Positions 1 to 7,537 of a stretch of 18,692 nt of DNA are shown here, piece after piece. The notes beneath the pieces were generated by a model. The model was not told where the DNA came from. It ran no database searches and saw only the letters and a list, made by a program, of their open reading frames with translations. A program made the position numbers and the translations under genes. The first letter of the stretch is position 1. Each line of letters opens with the position of its first letter. The stretch comes from JBEVOS01 sp964564595 (GTDB lineage: Bacteria; Pseudomonadota; Alphaproteobacteria; Caulobacterales; Aquidulcibacteraceae). The stretch is taken from positions 1 to 18,692 of the forward strand of contig CAZMCA010000053.1 of the NCBI GenBank assembly GCA_964564595.1, written 5' to 3'.

Positions 1-414
1 CTCGCTATCGGCGGGCCCGCGTTTTCAACTGCGTGATTTCGAGCTGGCTCAAAGGCGTTGTATCGCGGCGTGTGCGCCAGCACTGCCGCCCTCCGTCGCA
101 GCGGTCGCTTTCGGGTGTCGTAGTGGACACCGGCGCCTTGTCTCCTCTCGACGCAGGCTCTGACGGCGCTTCCGGCACACAATATGTGATCTCCCCGTAC
201 ACGCCATGTGTTCCGCCGGGGACGCGCTCTCGTTTCGCCGCCCATGCCCTGCGGCCGTCGCACACCGACGCAAGAGGCCGAGTGCTCGGCTTCGCCTGCG
301 CGCCGCACCAACCTCTTGCGTCGGCGCCGCATGCGCTTGCTCTCCGTCCGCTGTTCGAGGGCGTCGCGAGCGCGACCCCGGCGGAACAGGTTCGCCGGGA
401 ACGGAGTGAAGATC
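1..414. other. Non-coding leader upstream of the ssb-like gene
   Basis: No convincing gene was found here. The open frames on both strands give low-complexity Arg/Pro/Ala-rich translations with no recognisable domain. The right part is occupied by a large imperfect palindrome (209-388, listed separately). A ribosome-binding-like GGAG at 403-406 lies 8 nt before the ATG at 415. Positions 1-208 show nothing I can name. Confidence 0.6.
209..388. repeat. Large imperfect palindrome upstream of ssb
   Basis: The outer arms 209-232 and 365-388 pair at 22 of 24 positions. An inner perfect 13-bp inverted repeat joins 265-277 (CCGACGCAAGAGG) to 312-324, and a short CCGAG/CTCGG hairpin sits at 278-289. 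The nested arms make a stem-loop of about 180 nt ending 26 nt before the ssb start codon. Its position and architecture parallel the palindrome in front of ardC (5266-5419). It may act as a single-strand promoter, a single-strand origin or a protein-binding site, but the sequence alone does not decide which. Confidence 0.8.
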
Positions 415-822
415 ATGGATCGTGCGCAATTTGAAATCGTCGGCAATGTCGGCAAGGTCGAGATCAAGGAGATCAAGAACGGCAAGCTCGCCATCCTCTC
501 AGTCGCCACCTCGGAACGCTGGAAGCGCGACGACGGCGAATGGGCGGAGAAGACCTACTGGCACCGTGTCGCCGTTTTCCCGGCCGCCAAGGTCGCCCGC
601 ATCGAAGAGCGTGTGCAGAAAGGATCGCGTGTCCGCCTCGTCGGCCAAATCCGGCCAGGCTCCTACGAGGACAATGCAGGCCATACGAAATACGTCGTGG
701 AGTTCGTGGTCGGACCGTTCGGCGACTTTGAGGTGCTGGCGCGGGAGAAACCCCGCGAAGCCAAGGAAGGAGACGCTGACGCGCTTCCGGCCAAACGCCG
801 CAAGACCGCAGCGGTCGCCTGA
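415..822 (+). CDS. Single-stranded DNA-binding protein (SSB-like, OB fold)
   Basis: This 135-residue protein resembles the OB-fold SSB family. It has an N-terminal strand (FEIVGNVGKVE), a central ERWKRDDGEWAEKTYWHRV segment typical of SSB (the W..R..G.W..T.WH pattern), and the K-G-S-R-V-R-L-V-G-Q-I strand followed by a Y-x-V-E-F strand. It should coat single-stranded DNA, for instance the strand entering a recipient during conjugation. Unlike housekeeping SSB it lacks an acidic C-terminal tip of the DDDIPF type and ends in a Lys/Arg/Ala-rich tail (KRRKTAAVA), so recruitment of host partner proteins through that tip is not expected. The ATG at 415 was chosen over upstream in-frame starts because of the GGAG at 403-406 and because SSB homology begins there. 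It converges on ietS, with a UUCG hairpin between them. Confidence 0.82.
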   Translation: MDRAQFEIVGNVGKVEIKEIKNGKLAILSVATSERWKRDDGEWAEKTYWHRVAVFPAAKVARIEERVQKGSRVRLVGQIRPGSYEDNAGHTKYVVEFVVGPFGDFEVLAREKPREAKEGDADALPAKRRKTAAVA

Positions 823-831
823 CCGGGCGTG

Positions 832-857
832 GACCGGCTGCCTTCGGGCAGCCGGTC
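832..857. terminator. UUCG-capped hairpin between ssb and ietS
   Basis: A perfect 11-bp stem, 832-842 (GACCGGCTGCC) with 847-857, is closed by a TTCG tetraloop, an exceptionally stable RNA hairpin. It lies 9 nt after the ssb stop codon and about 40 nt beyond the convergent ietS stop. There is no T-tract on either side, so it may be a weak terminator or an mRNA 3'-end stabiliser rather than a classic intrinsic terminator. Confidence 0.7.
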
Positions 858-897
858 TAACCGCTGCAACACCCGGCAACTTCCAAGCGTGACGTGG

Positions 898-3231
898 CTA
901 CACGCGCACGCGTTCCCGAATGCGCGCATAGAGTTGCGTGGCGCGCTCATGGGCGAGCTCAACGGCAACGGCGAAGCGCTGATGCGTGACCCGGTCTGCC
1001 GCCCAGCCCGCCTCACAGCGCACGACGAGGTGATAGACATCGCCATAGCCGCTGACGTCGCGCTGATAGGCGACCTCCGCTACCTGGAGGGAGCCGACTT
1101 CGCGTGCGCGCGGCCCGGGCTCCAGCTTGCATCCGTATCGGCTCTCGATCTCGGGGAACGCGCCCTCTTCCTGCGTGCGACGGCGGAAATGCTCAAACAG
1201 CAGGTTCGGATCGCAGCCCCGGTACACGCGGAAATTCATGCCGAGCCCCGCATAGTCCGCACGCGTGTGCCGCACGGGCGGATCGTAGGCGAGCGAGACA
1301 CGCAGATGCCGGCGCCCGGCGTCGCTCTGGTACGCTGTCGGTATGGGGATTTCGTAGATGGCGAAGTGATCGACGGCGAGTTCGTCATCGGCATAGAGAA
1401 TGACGCGCGGATCGTCCGAAAACGCCGCACGTTCAAGATCAGGAACGCCGTATCCGCAGGTCCGCGCGATGAGGCTCTCATCGACAGCGGCCAGACGGTC
1501 GCGCGCTTCGTCCGGCGTCGCAGCCGAAATCGCCATGAGCGCGCGAAGGAGGTTGGCGGAGGCGCCGGGCAGCCGCGCCAGCAACGACGCCGCCTTGAAG
1601 GCAAGCCGCGGCGCGGCGTAGGATGTGCCCGATCCGCTCGCAAACAGACGATCGACCGGCGCGTGATGCAAGGTCAGCACGCCGGCGCTCGCAAGCTCGG
1701 CCCCGCGCAAGAGCCGCAGCACGACCGGATCAAACACCATCGTCCCGCCGACCTCGACAAAGTCCGGCTTGATGGCGCCTTCGGGACCAGGCCCTATGCG
1801 CGTGAACGGCGCGGGCTCAAGCGCCGCCGTGATCGCGCGGACACGCGCATCCTGCCCATGCTCTTCGGCAAGCCCCGGCCCGTGGGCCAGCGCACCCACG
1901 GTGATCGCGTTGATGGCGCCGCCGGGCTCGAACAGGCGATTGTCCTCTTCGCCGAGATAGCGCGGATATTCCGTCACAGCTTCTTCGAGCTGCTCCCCGC
2001 CGCGCGGCGTCCGATTGCCCGTCGTGCAGATGATCACGACATCAAGGTCGCGTGCGAGCTCGTCCAACGTCGCCGCCCACGCGCCGACCTTGCCGCCATC
2101 GTAGATGCTGTAGCGATCCGCCAGCGCCACGACGAAAATCCGACAACCGTGGCGCTCTCGCAGCGTGCCGATCGCCTCGCGCATGATGTTCGGCGCGAGC
2201 GTCGTTTCCGCGAAATTGCCGCTGTCATCGACAACGCGCGCAGCGCACAAGCGAAAAGGACGTTCAAGCGTTCCGCGCTGTAATTGAGCGGCGAGATCAC
2301 CATACAATGCGATGCCTGCGACCCGCGTCCCGTGCCCGTGCGCATCAACGTTCGCGAGTGTTGAAGGAACGGCGATCGCATCGATCAGCGCATCGGCGAT
2401 GAGAGGATGATCATTGACGCCGCTATCAATGATGCCGATGAGCGGCGCCTCGGGATCAATCGGACCGAGCGCCGGCGTCTCCGCCAGGCTCATGTCCAAG
2501 AGCCCGCTTGCCTCCACATCGAGCTGCGGCGGCAGATCAATGCTGGCGATCTCAGGGACATCGAGCAACGCGCGCAACGCGGCCCCGCTCGCCCGGATGC
2601 GCGTCAACGCAATCGAAGGGCCGACATAGCGATCAATAACGGCCCCGCCCTGCGCGACGGCGAAAGCATCGACCGCATCGATCTTCGCCTCGCGCAGCGC
2701 ACGTTGGCCAAGATCCCATATCTCTATATCAACGGTGTAGTCCGCTGTGGGATCGAAATCGTCAGGCCCGGCAAACCCCTCGTCCTTCAAGCGCCGCCCC
2801 ACACGGTCGCCAGGATCGACCGCAGCCACCGACGCAATCGCGGTGACAAAGCCCGCATAGGGCGGATTTGCGCGCCCCTGCTGCGGTGGCTGCGCGTAAG
2901 CGCTGAGGCGCGCCTGGAATGCGGCAAGGTCGCGGGTATTGGAGAAGAGCACCAGGGAGCGATCCGCATCGCTCGACAACAAGGTGAGGCCAATGCTCGC
3001 CCACTGGTCTTCGCTCACTTGCGCATCGAGCCGAACGCGCAGAATGAGCGATGGATCGATCGCCGCCGGCCGCACACGGCGATTGTCTGCCAGCACATCC
3101 TCCACTTCGCGGGCCAAGCGCGCGCCATGCACGGCGTGATCGCGCGGCGGCATCGAACCGAAGCCAGGCCTTTTGCGGCGTTCAAGCCGCTCCGGCAGAC
3201 GAGCAAGACGAAGGTGGTCGTAACGCGCCAA
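898..3231 (-). CDS. ietS: IetS-like subtilisin (S8) serine protease of the IetAS pair
   Basis: This 777-residue protein has an S8 peptidase domain in its middle. The catalytic triad is visible: Asp269 in GIIDSGVN, His300 in HGHGTRVAG and Ser537 in GSGTSYAAP, with the oxyanion Asn406 in TTGN. There is no signal peptide or transmembrane segment, so it is a cytoplasmic protease. About 260 residues precede the catalytic Asp, beginning with ARYDHLRLARLPERLERR, a start typical of these proteins as I remember them. About 200 residues follow the catalytic Ser. The start is a TTG at 3231. No other start fits, because the ietA stop lies in the same frame 15 nt upstream and the next ATG (3153) would remove conserved residues. 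The pair with the AAA ATPase ietA matches IetAS, described on Agrobacterium plasmids as a stability/incompatibility module and later as an antiphage system. The trigger and substrate are not visible here. Confidence 0.9.
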   Translation of the reverse strand: MARYDHLRLARLPERLERRKRPGFGSMPPRDHAVHGARLAREVEDVLADNRRVRPAAIDPSLILRVRLDAQVSEDQWASIGLTLLSSDADRSLVLFSNTRDLAAFQARLSAYAQPPQQGRANPPYAGFVTAIASVAAVDPGDRVGRRLKDEGFAGPDDFDPTADYTVDIEIWDLGQRALREAKIDAVDAFAVAQGGAVIDRYVGPSIALTRIRASGAALRALLDVPEIASIDLPPQLDVEASGLLDMSLAETPALGPIDPEAPLIGIIDSGVNDHPLIADALIDAIAVPSTLANVDAHGHGTRVAGIALYGDLAAQLQRGTLERPFRLCAARVVDDSGNFAETTLAPNIMREAIGTLRERHGCRIFVVALADRYSIYDGGKVGAWAATLDELARDLDVVIICTTGNRTPRGGEQLEEAVTEYPRYLGEEDNRLFEPGGAINAITVGALAHGPGLAEEHGQDARVRAITAALEPAPFTRIGPGPEGAIKPDFVEVGGTMVFDPVVLRLLRGAELASAGVLTLHHAPVDRLFASGSGTSYAAPRLAFKAASLLARLPGASANLLRALMAISAATPDEARDRLAAVDESLIARTCGYGVPDLERAAFSDDPRVILYADDELAVDHFAIYEIPIPTAYQSDAGRRHLRVSLAYDPPVRHTRADYAGLGMNFRVYRGCDPNLLFEHFRRRTQEEGAFPEIESRYGCKLEPGPRAREVGSLQVAEVAYQRDVSGYGDVYHLVVRCEAGWAADRVTHQRFAVAVELAHERATQLYARIRERVRV

Positions 3232-3246
3232 TGGCCGCCCGCCGCA

Positions 3247-4242
3247 CTAGGACTTGCGGCGTGCGCGACCGCGCCGGCGCCGGACCATGTCCTTGATCGC
3301 GCCCTGCATGTCGGCCGCCTCCACCTTCGCGCGGCGCGCGATGATGGGCGCCTTGATCGCCTGAAGGCACGCACGTTCGATATCGGCCAGCGAATACTCA
3401 GCGAAGGCGTCTATAAAAGTCGCCGGATCGACATCCACCGGGACATTGCGAAACTTGCGCTTCAGGAATTGGCCAATCTGCGCCTTCGTCGGCAGGTCGA
3501 ACCACATCACCTCGTCAAAGCGCCGGTAAATCGCGCTATCAATCGAGTCTTCAAGATTGGTGGCGGCGACCAGAAACCCGTTGGGTTTGATGCGCTCGAT
3601 GAACAGCAACAGGCTGTTCACAACGCGCCGCAATTCGCTGTGCTCGGATGCGTCGTCGCGCGCACGCGCCAGCGCGTCGAACTCATCGAGAAACACGACA
3701 CAAGGCTGCTTGCGCGCAAACTCAAATACCTTGCGCACGTTGCCGGCGGTTTCGCCAAGAAACGATGAGATCAGACGATCCAGCTTGACGACAAAGAACG
3801 GCAACTTGAGTTCGGCTGCAAAAACCTCCGCGGTCAGCGTCTTGCCCGTGCCGGGCGGGCCGCAGAAGAGAACGCGCGAACGGACGGGAAGCGCCCTGCG
3901 CTGAATATCCTCCGCGCGGCGGAACTCTTCCACGAGCCCCTTGAGCACGCGGACATTGTCAGCGCTCAGCACCACGTCGCCGAGAACATGGGCCGGCTCG
4001 ATCCGTTCCACGAGTTCAGCGGCGGTGTCGGGAAACGGAATAAGCGGCGCCAGCGCCTTGGGACGGTTCGGCGCCGCCGCCGGAGTGGACGCCGAAGCGT
4101 CGAGCACTTTACGAAGACTGCGCGCGAGTGCGACGTTCCCCTTGCGCTCTTCCTCGCCAATGATGAGTTCGGCGACGGTGCGAAACTCATCGTCACGGCC
4201 ATGACTGGCGAGCAGTTTCTTGATTAATTCGCCGCGCGCCAT
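3247..4242 (-). CDS. ietA: IetA-like AAA+ ATPase of the IetAS pair
   Basis: This 331-residue protein has one AAA+ module in its C-terminal two thirds: Walker A GPPGTGKT (128-135), Walker B VVFLDEFDA with Asp186 and Glu187, sensor-1 Asn229 in ATNLED, and an arginine-finger pair Arg240-Arg241 in IYRRFDE. An N-terminal region of about 100 residues precedes it, and the tail is strongly basic (RRRRGRARRKS), which could bind nucleic acid. The ATG at 4242 is preceded by GGAG and gives MARGELIKKLL. A GTG at 4269 would add only nine unremarkable residues. It lies 15 nt upstream of ietS on the same strand, so the two are surely co-transcribed. ATP hydrolysis probably controls the partner protease or presents its substrates. 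IetAS is established as two-component; the mechanism suggested here is inference. Confidence 0.9.
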   Translation of the reverse strand: MARGELIKKLLASHGRDDEFRTVAELIIGEEERKGNVALARSLRKVLDASASTPAAAPNRPKALAPLIPFPDTAAELVERIEPAHVLGDVVLSADNVRVLKGLVEEFRRAEDIQRRALPVRSRVLFCGPPGTGKTLTAEVFAAELKLPFFVVKLDRLISSFLGETAGNVRKVFEFARKQPCVVFLDEFDALARARDDASEHSELRRVVNSLLLFIERIKPNGFLVAATNLEDSIDSAIYRRFDEVMWFDLPTKAQIGQFLKRKFRNVPVDVDPATFIDAFAEYSLADIERACLQAIKAPIIARRAKVEAADMQGAIKDMVRRRRGRARRKS

Positions 4243-4386
4243 GACGCTCCGAGCCCCCTCATCCCGCACCCTAGGTCGATTCAGGGTTAATGGTCACGAA
4301 CCGGCGCCGAACTGATCGCGCCCGGCGGTTTTGTACCGTTTTTGTTCTTGCTGGTCCAGAGTTTTCCACAGGCTTGGAGCACCGCG

Positions 4387-5130
4387 TCAAAGGTCCACTT
4401 CAACGATCAAACCGCTGTGGTCCGAAATGACCCCTTTGAACGCCGGCCACGCGGAAACGACCTTCGTCGATTTCTCCCAGGCAAGAGGCAGACTGATGTG
4501 GTCGATGGGAAGAACAGGCAACAGGCCGCTCGGAACGCGACCGGGCTCGGTGGCGCAAAAGAGCCCGCAATCGGCCAAGCCGGCGCGCAACATCGCAATG
4601 CCCTCTTTCGTGCCGTAGCGACTGCCTGTCCCCATGTCGGTGTTGTAGTCGCCGGCGACGCACAGCGCCGCATCTGGATATTGGGCGCGCAGCGATCGCC
4701 ATTCGGCGCATTGCTGCGGCAGCACGCGATGGTGTTCTGACCAGTTGGGTAGAGGTGTTTGCGGCGGGTGCTCGCTCTGGTCGCTGTGCCACGGCATGAC
4801 CGTGCCATACACCGCGAGCGTTTTTCCAACGCCGAGGTCGATGATTGCACAGACGGTGCGTTTAAGATCGGCGCCGGGAAGCGTCATCTGCTCGATGATC
4901 GGATACCGACTCCAGATCGAAACCCAGCGGCTGCCCGGCCTGATCGCCGAATAGTTTTTCGGCCTCGGCTCGGCGTGCGCTGCGAACGCCATCCCTGGCG
5001 GGATCAGGTCATCATGCGTTTCAGTAAGTACCCAAATATCGGCCTGATTGTCGCGTAACGCCAAGACGCGACGCAGAACGTCCAGGCGATCCTTGTAAAC
5101 ATATTCGACGTTCCATGTGCCGATCCGCAT
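4387..5130 (-). CDS. Endonuclease/exonuclease/phosphatase (EEP)-fold hydrolase
   Basis: This 247-residue protein carries the signature residues of the EEP superfamily, the metal-dependent fold of exonuclease III, DNase I and inositol phosphatases: Asn7 in GTWNVEY, Glu37 in WVLTETHD, Asp161 and Asn163 in AGDYNTD, Asp210-His211 in PIDHIS and Asp237-His238 in SDHSG. All catalytic positions are present, so it should be active on a phosphodiester or phosphomonoester, substrate unknown. It has no signal peptide. The open frame extends upstream to 5433, but that extension runs through the palindrome and reads as Arg-rich non-protein sequence, so the ATG at 5130 next to the conserved first strand is chosen. 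It lies upstream of ietA on the same strand with a 144-nt gap. It could be cargo of the element or an accessory of the defence cluster. Confidence 0.86.
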   Translation of the reverse strand: MRIGTWNVEYVYKDRLDVLRRVLALRDNQADIWVLTETHDDLIPPGMAFAAHAEPRPKNYSAIRPGSRWVSIWSRYPIIEQMTLPGADLKRTVCAIIDLGVGKTLAVYGTVMPWHSDQSEHPPQTPLPNWSEHHRVLPQQCAEWRSLRAQYPDAALCVAGDYNTDMGTGSRYGTKEGIAMLRAGLADCGLFCATEPGRVPSGLLPVLPIDHISLPLAWEKSTKVVSAWPAFKGVISDHSGLIVEVDL

Positions 5131-5450
5131 CACCGCCCTCGCCGCTATTGTCAAAATAGCGCTGATCGCTCCTTCGGCGAAGCCTCGGCCGCTCGGCTCC
5201 AACCAAGCCGTCCACGATCGCACTGGCAGATAACTCCGCAGAGCGCCTGGCAACTGCGCCGTCAGCCCGATGATCGCGCCCCGCCGTCGATCGGAGCCCG
5301 CGGGGCGCGCACGCGGCCCGCAACGGCGGGCGCCGTCCTCCACTGCGTTGCGGCCTTCGGTGCACGCCGCGCCCGCGCCCCGCTTCAGCGGGCTCCGCCG
5401 TCGGGGCGCGATCATCGGGATCGATCTCCGCACGCGCCGGAGTTCGTCTC
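5131..5450. other. Intergenic region between the divergent EEP and ardC genes
   Basis: This 320-nt divergent region holds no gene. Next to the EEP start there is a small hairpin, CGCTATT at 5143-5149 pairing with AATAGCG at 5155-5161; on the minus strand it overlaps a TTGACA. The rest is dominated by the large palindrome 5266-5419. A GGAG-type ribosome-binding site (CCGGAG) lies about 8 nt before the ardC ATG at 5451. Long Arg-rich frames across this stretch look like by-products of the palindrome. Confidence 0.6.
5266..5419. repeat. Large imperfect palindrome upstream of ardC
   Basis: The outer arms are a perfect 18-bp inverted repeat, 5266-5283 (CCCGATGATCGCGCCCCG) with 5402-5419. Nested inside are 10 bp (5292-5301 with 5388-5397), 7 bp (5302-5308 with 5375-5381) and 8 bp (5318-5325 with 5346-5353), separated by bulges. 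Together they form an extended hairpin of about 154 nt with a roughly 20-nt loop. The structure ends 31 nt before the ardC start codon. Only the inverted symmetry is seen; the role is inferred from its resemblance to the palindrome upstream of ssb. Confidence 0.85.
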
Positions 5451-6398
5451 ATGTCGTTTGCCGCTTCCTCACCTTCGCTCGCAGAGCCTCCTCCCGCCGC
5501 CGATGCTCGTCTCTCGCCCGCGCAGCGCGTCACCGCGCAAATCAGGGCCGCGCTCGAACGCGGCGTGCGTCCGTGGATCAAACCGTGGGATGATGCGGGT
5601 GTGGGCTTCGTGCTGCCGCGCCGCTCCAATGGTCTGCCCTATCGAGGTGTGAATGTCGTGGCGCTATGGGCCGCGTCCGTGGAGCGCGGTTTCCGCTCGC
5701 CGTTCTGGTTCACCTTCAAACAAGCCCTCGCGCTGGAGGCGTGCGTGCGCAAGGGCGAACGCGGCTCTTTCGTGGTGTTCTACACCGAGAAGAAAAATGC
5801 CGCCGATGACGGCAAGGGAGAGGACGACGCGGAGGCCGGCGTACGCCGCATCCTGCGCGGCTATTCGGTGTTCTCCGCCGATCAGATCGACGGGCTGCCA
5901 GCGCACTTCTATGCGCCGCCCGTCGCGCCGCCGCCGCTGGATGGCCGCGCGGCGGGACTGGTCGCTGCGCTGGCGCGCGTGCCGGCGCAGGTCCGTCACG
6001 GCGGCACACGGGCCTTTTACGATCCCCATGCCGATGTGATCTGTCTGCCCGACCAGAGCGCATTTCGTGATGCGGGCTCGTATCTGGCGACGCGCGCCCA
6101 CGAGCTTGGCCACTGGACCCGCAGCCCTTCCCGGCTCGACCGGGACTTCGGCCAGAAGCGCTTTGGCGATGCCGGCTATGCGCTGGAAGAACTGGTCGCC
6201 GAACTCTGCGCCGCCATCATCGGCGCCACGCTCGGCTTTCCGGGCGAGCATGTGGAGGACCATGCCGCCTACATCGCCTCATGGCTCACGGTCCTGCAGC
6301 AATCGCCGTCAGCCTTCCTAAGCGCGGCCGGCAAGGCGCAGGTCGCCGCCGACTATCTGCTGACCGCGATGGGGCATGCGCCGGCGCCACCGGACTAG
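5451..6398 (+). CDS. ardC: ArdC-like antirestriction protein with zincin metallopeptidase domain
   Basis: This 315-residue protein has the ArdC layout: an N-terminal ssDNA-binding region (about 20-155, with PWIKPW, PYRGVNV and WFTFKQAL) and a C-terminal zincin-like domain with HELGH at 217-221. The His217/His221 pair and a downstream Glu (247 or 251, in EELVAEL) would bind zinc. ArdC proteins bind single-stranded DNA and protect incoming conjugative DNA from host restriction; some have protease-like active sites. It is a typical leading-region gene. The start at 5451 has a CCGGAG box 8 nt upstream, and the gene follows the palindrome 5266-5419 by 31 nt. It is followed by traF on the same strand after 76 nt, suggesting one transcript. 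Such proteins are also annotated as DUF1738 or zincin-like metallopeptidase. Confidence 0.88.
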   Translation: MSFAASSPSLAEPPPAADARLSPAQRVTAQIRAALERGVRPWIKPWDDAGVGFVLPRRSNGLPYRGVNVVALWAASVERGFRSPFWFTFKQALALEACVRKGERGSFVVFYTEKKNAADDGKGEDDAEAGVRRILRGYSVFSADQIDGLPAHFYAPPVAPPPLDGRAAGLVAALARVPAQVRHGGTRAFYDPHADVICLPDQSAFRDAGSYLATRAHELGHWTRSPSRLDRDFGQKRFGDAGYALEELVAELCAAIIGATLGFPGEHVEDHAAYIASWLTVLQQSPSAFLSAAGKAQVAADYLLTAMGHAPAPPD

Positions 6399-6474
6399 GG
6401 CCGGTCCCCCCTCGCTTCTTGGTAAAGACCGGCAGGGCTGCCCGCGTGGCGCGGCGGATGCATGCCCGCTGGCG

Positions 6475-6975
6475 ATGGCCGGGAAACGACCAGGTTGGAG
6501 GATGTGGGCGTGGCCCGCCGGAGCGTTGCTGGCTGGCGCGTTTCTGTTCGCGCACGCGCCTGCCGTCGTCATCTATAATGGCTCGCCGAGTGTCCCCGTT
6601 GGTTTCTACGTCCGCGACCAGCGGCCGGTGGCGGTCGGCGCCTTCGTGACGGTGCGGGCTGAGGACGCGGCGCCGGCCTATGCCCGGCTACGCGGCTTTG
6701 CCGACCGGACCGACCATTTCATCAAGCGCGTAGCCGCCGGAGGCGGCGACCGCATTTGCGCCGAGGGCCGTCACGTGGCGCTGCCCAGCGGAGCCGTGTT
6801 GGAGCGGCTTGAGCGTGACAGCGCGGGGCGCTTGCTGCCCGCGTGGGACGGCTGCCGGACATTGGCGGCGGACGAAGTCTTTCTCGTCGGCGACACGCCG
6901 GACTCGTTCGACAGCCGCTATTGGGGGCCGGTGCGCCGCACTGTCATCGATGGTGCGTGGCGTCGCCTGCCCTGA
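6475..6975 (+). CDS. traF: TraF-type conjugative signal peptidase (S26)
   Basis: This 166-residue inner-membrane protein has one N-terminal membrane segment (about 11-33) followed by a periplasmic S26 domain. The Ser nucleophile is Ser39 in NGSPSVPVGFY, the lysine base is Lys84 in HFIKRVAAGGGD, and the closing box is GDTPDSFDSRYWGPV near the C-terminus. TraF of IncP-type systems matures the pilin for the mating pore. The ATG at 6475 keeps a short positive N-terminus before the membrane helix; ATG 6502 is possible, and an upstream start at 6376 would overlap ardC. Genes for pilin or pore are absent from the window, so its substrate would have to be encoded elsewhere. Confidence 0.86.
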   Translation: MAGKRPGWRMWAWPAGALLAGAFLFAHAPAVVIYNGSPSVPVGFYVRDQRPVAVGAFVTVRAEDAAPAYARLRGFADRTDHFIKRVAAGGGDRICAEGRHVALPSGAVLERLERDSAGRLLPAWDGCRTLAADEVFLVGDTPDSFDSRYWGPVRRTVIDGAWRRLP

Positions 6976-7031
6976 CCTAGCGTTCTTGACTTGTTCTTTG
7001 CGCCGTGCCGGGATGGGGGCACAGTTCAACG

Positions 7032-7412
7032 ATGGTCGCACTCTTCGTTTTTTTCGCCCTGCTGGGTTGGTTCCTGCTCACGGCAGGCGCGCGTCGCGCG
7101 CTGCCGCTCGTTGCGAGCGCGGCTGCGACGTGGATCGCGGTGCAGCTTGAGTTCGAGCGGGTCGGCGCCATCGCGATCGGATTGTCGACACTGACGATCA
7201 GCGCCGCGCTGTGCGACTGGATCGCGATGCAGCCACGTTGGCGGCCCACCTGGGTCAGCCTCGAAGTGAGCGCCGCTGGCTGCTTCGGTCTGGTGAGCGG
7301 CTACGCGGTGTTCGGTTCGAGCGGTGTTGTCGGGACGCAGCTTGCAGGGGTGATGATCGTTCTCGCGTCAATTGGAGCGGCGAGTGCGTTCCGGTTTCGC
7401 GCATTGATGTGA
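7032..7412 (+). CDS. Small hydrophobic membrane protein between traF and the relaxase
   Basis: I do not recognise a family. The 126-residue product is almost wholly hydrophobic with four or five predicted membrane helices (roughly 2-18, 23-39, 45-64, 76-95 and 100-120) and few charged residues. A start at 7005 would add nine residues, but the ATG at 7032 begins directly at the first helix. It sits between two transfer genes on the same strand, 56 nt after traF, so it probably belongs to the mobile element. A CTTGAC motif at 6986-6991 could be a -35 box, but no good -10 follows. Confidence 0.6.
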   Translation: MVALFVFFALLGWFLLTAGARRALPLVASAAATWIAVQLEFERVGAIAIGLSTLTISAALCDWIAMQPRWRPTWVSLEVSAAGCFGLVSGYAVFGSSGVVGTQLAGVMIVLASIGAASAFRFRALM

Positions 7413-7537
7413 CCGCGTTACGAGTGCTACGCAGCTTTGAAAAGGCCCGTCGCGTCTGCAGCCAGGAATCATGCGAGAATTGTATACGAGAGAACGCGGG
7501 ATGAAGCGGGAAGAAAGAAAATTGAGGGCAAGATAAA

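Noticed and set aside
829..2283. Long plus-strand open frame of 484 codons opposite ietS
   Set aside because: It is antisense to a gene with an intact S8 triad. The translation is Arg-rich with no domain, as expected from GC-rich third positions on the other strand.
2407..3768. Plus-strand open frame of 453 codons opposite ietS and ietA
   Set aside because: It spans the junction of two clear minus-strand genes and shows no protein family features.
4362..4370. TTTTCCACA, one mismatch from a DnaA box
   Set aside because: A single site without iterons, AT-rich unwinding region or replication gene does not support an origin.
5131..5433. N-terminal extension of the EEP protein up to 5433
   Set aside because: The added residues are translated palindrome sequence rich in Arg and Gly. 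The conserved fold begins at the ATG at 5130.
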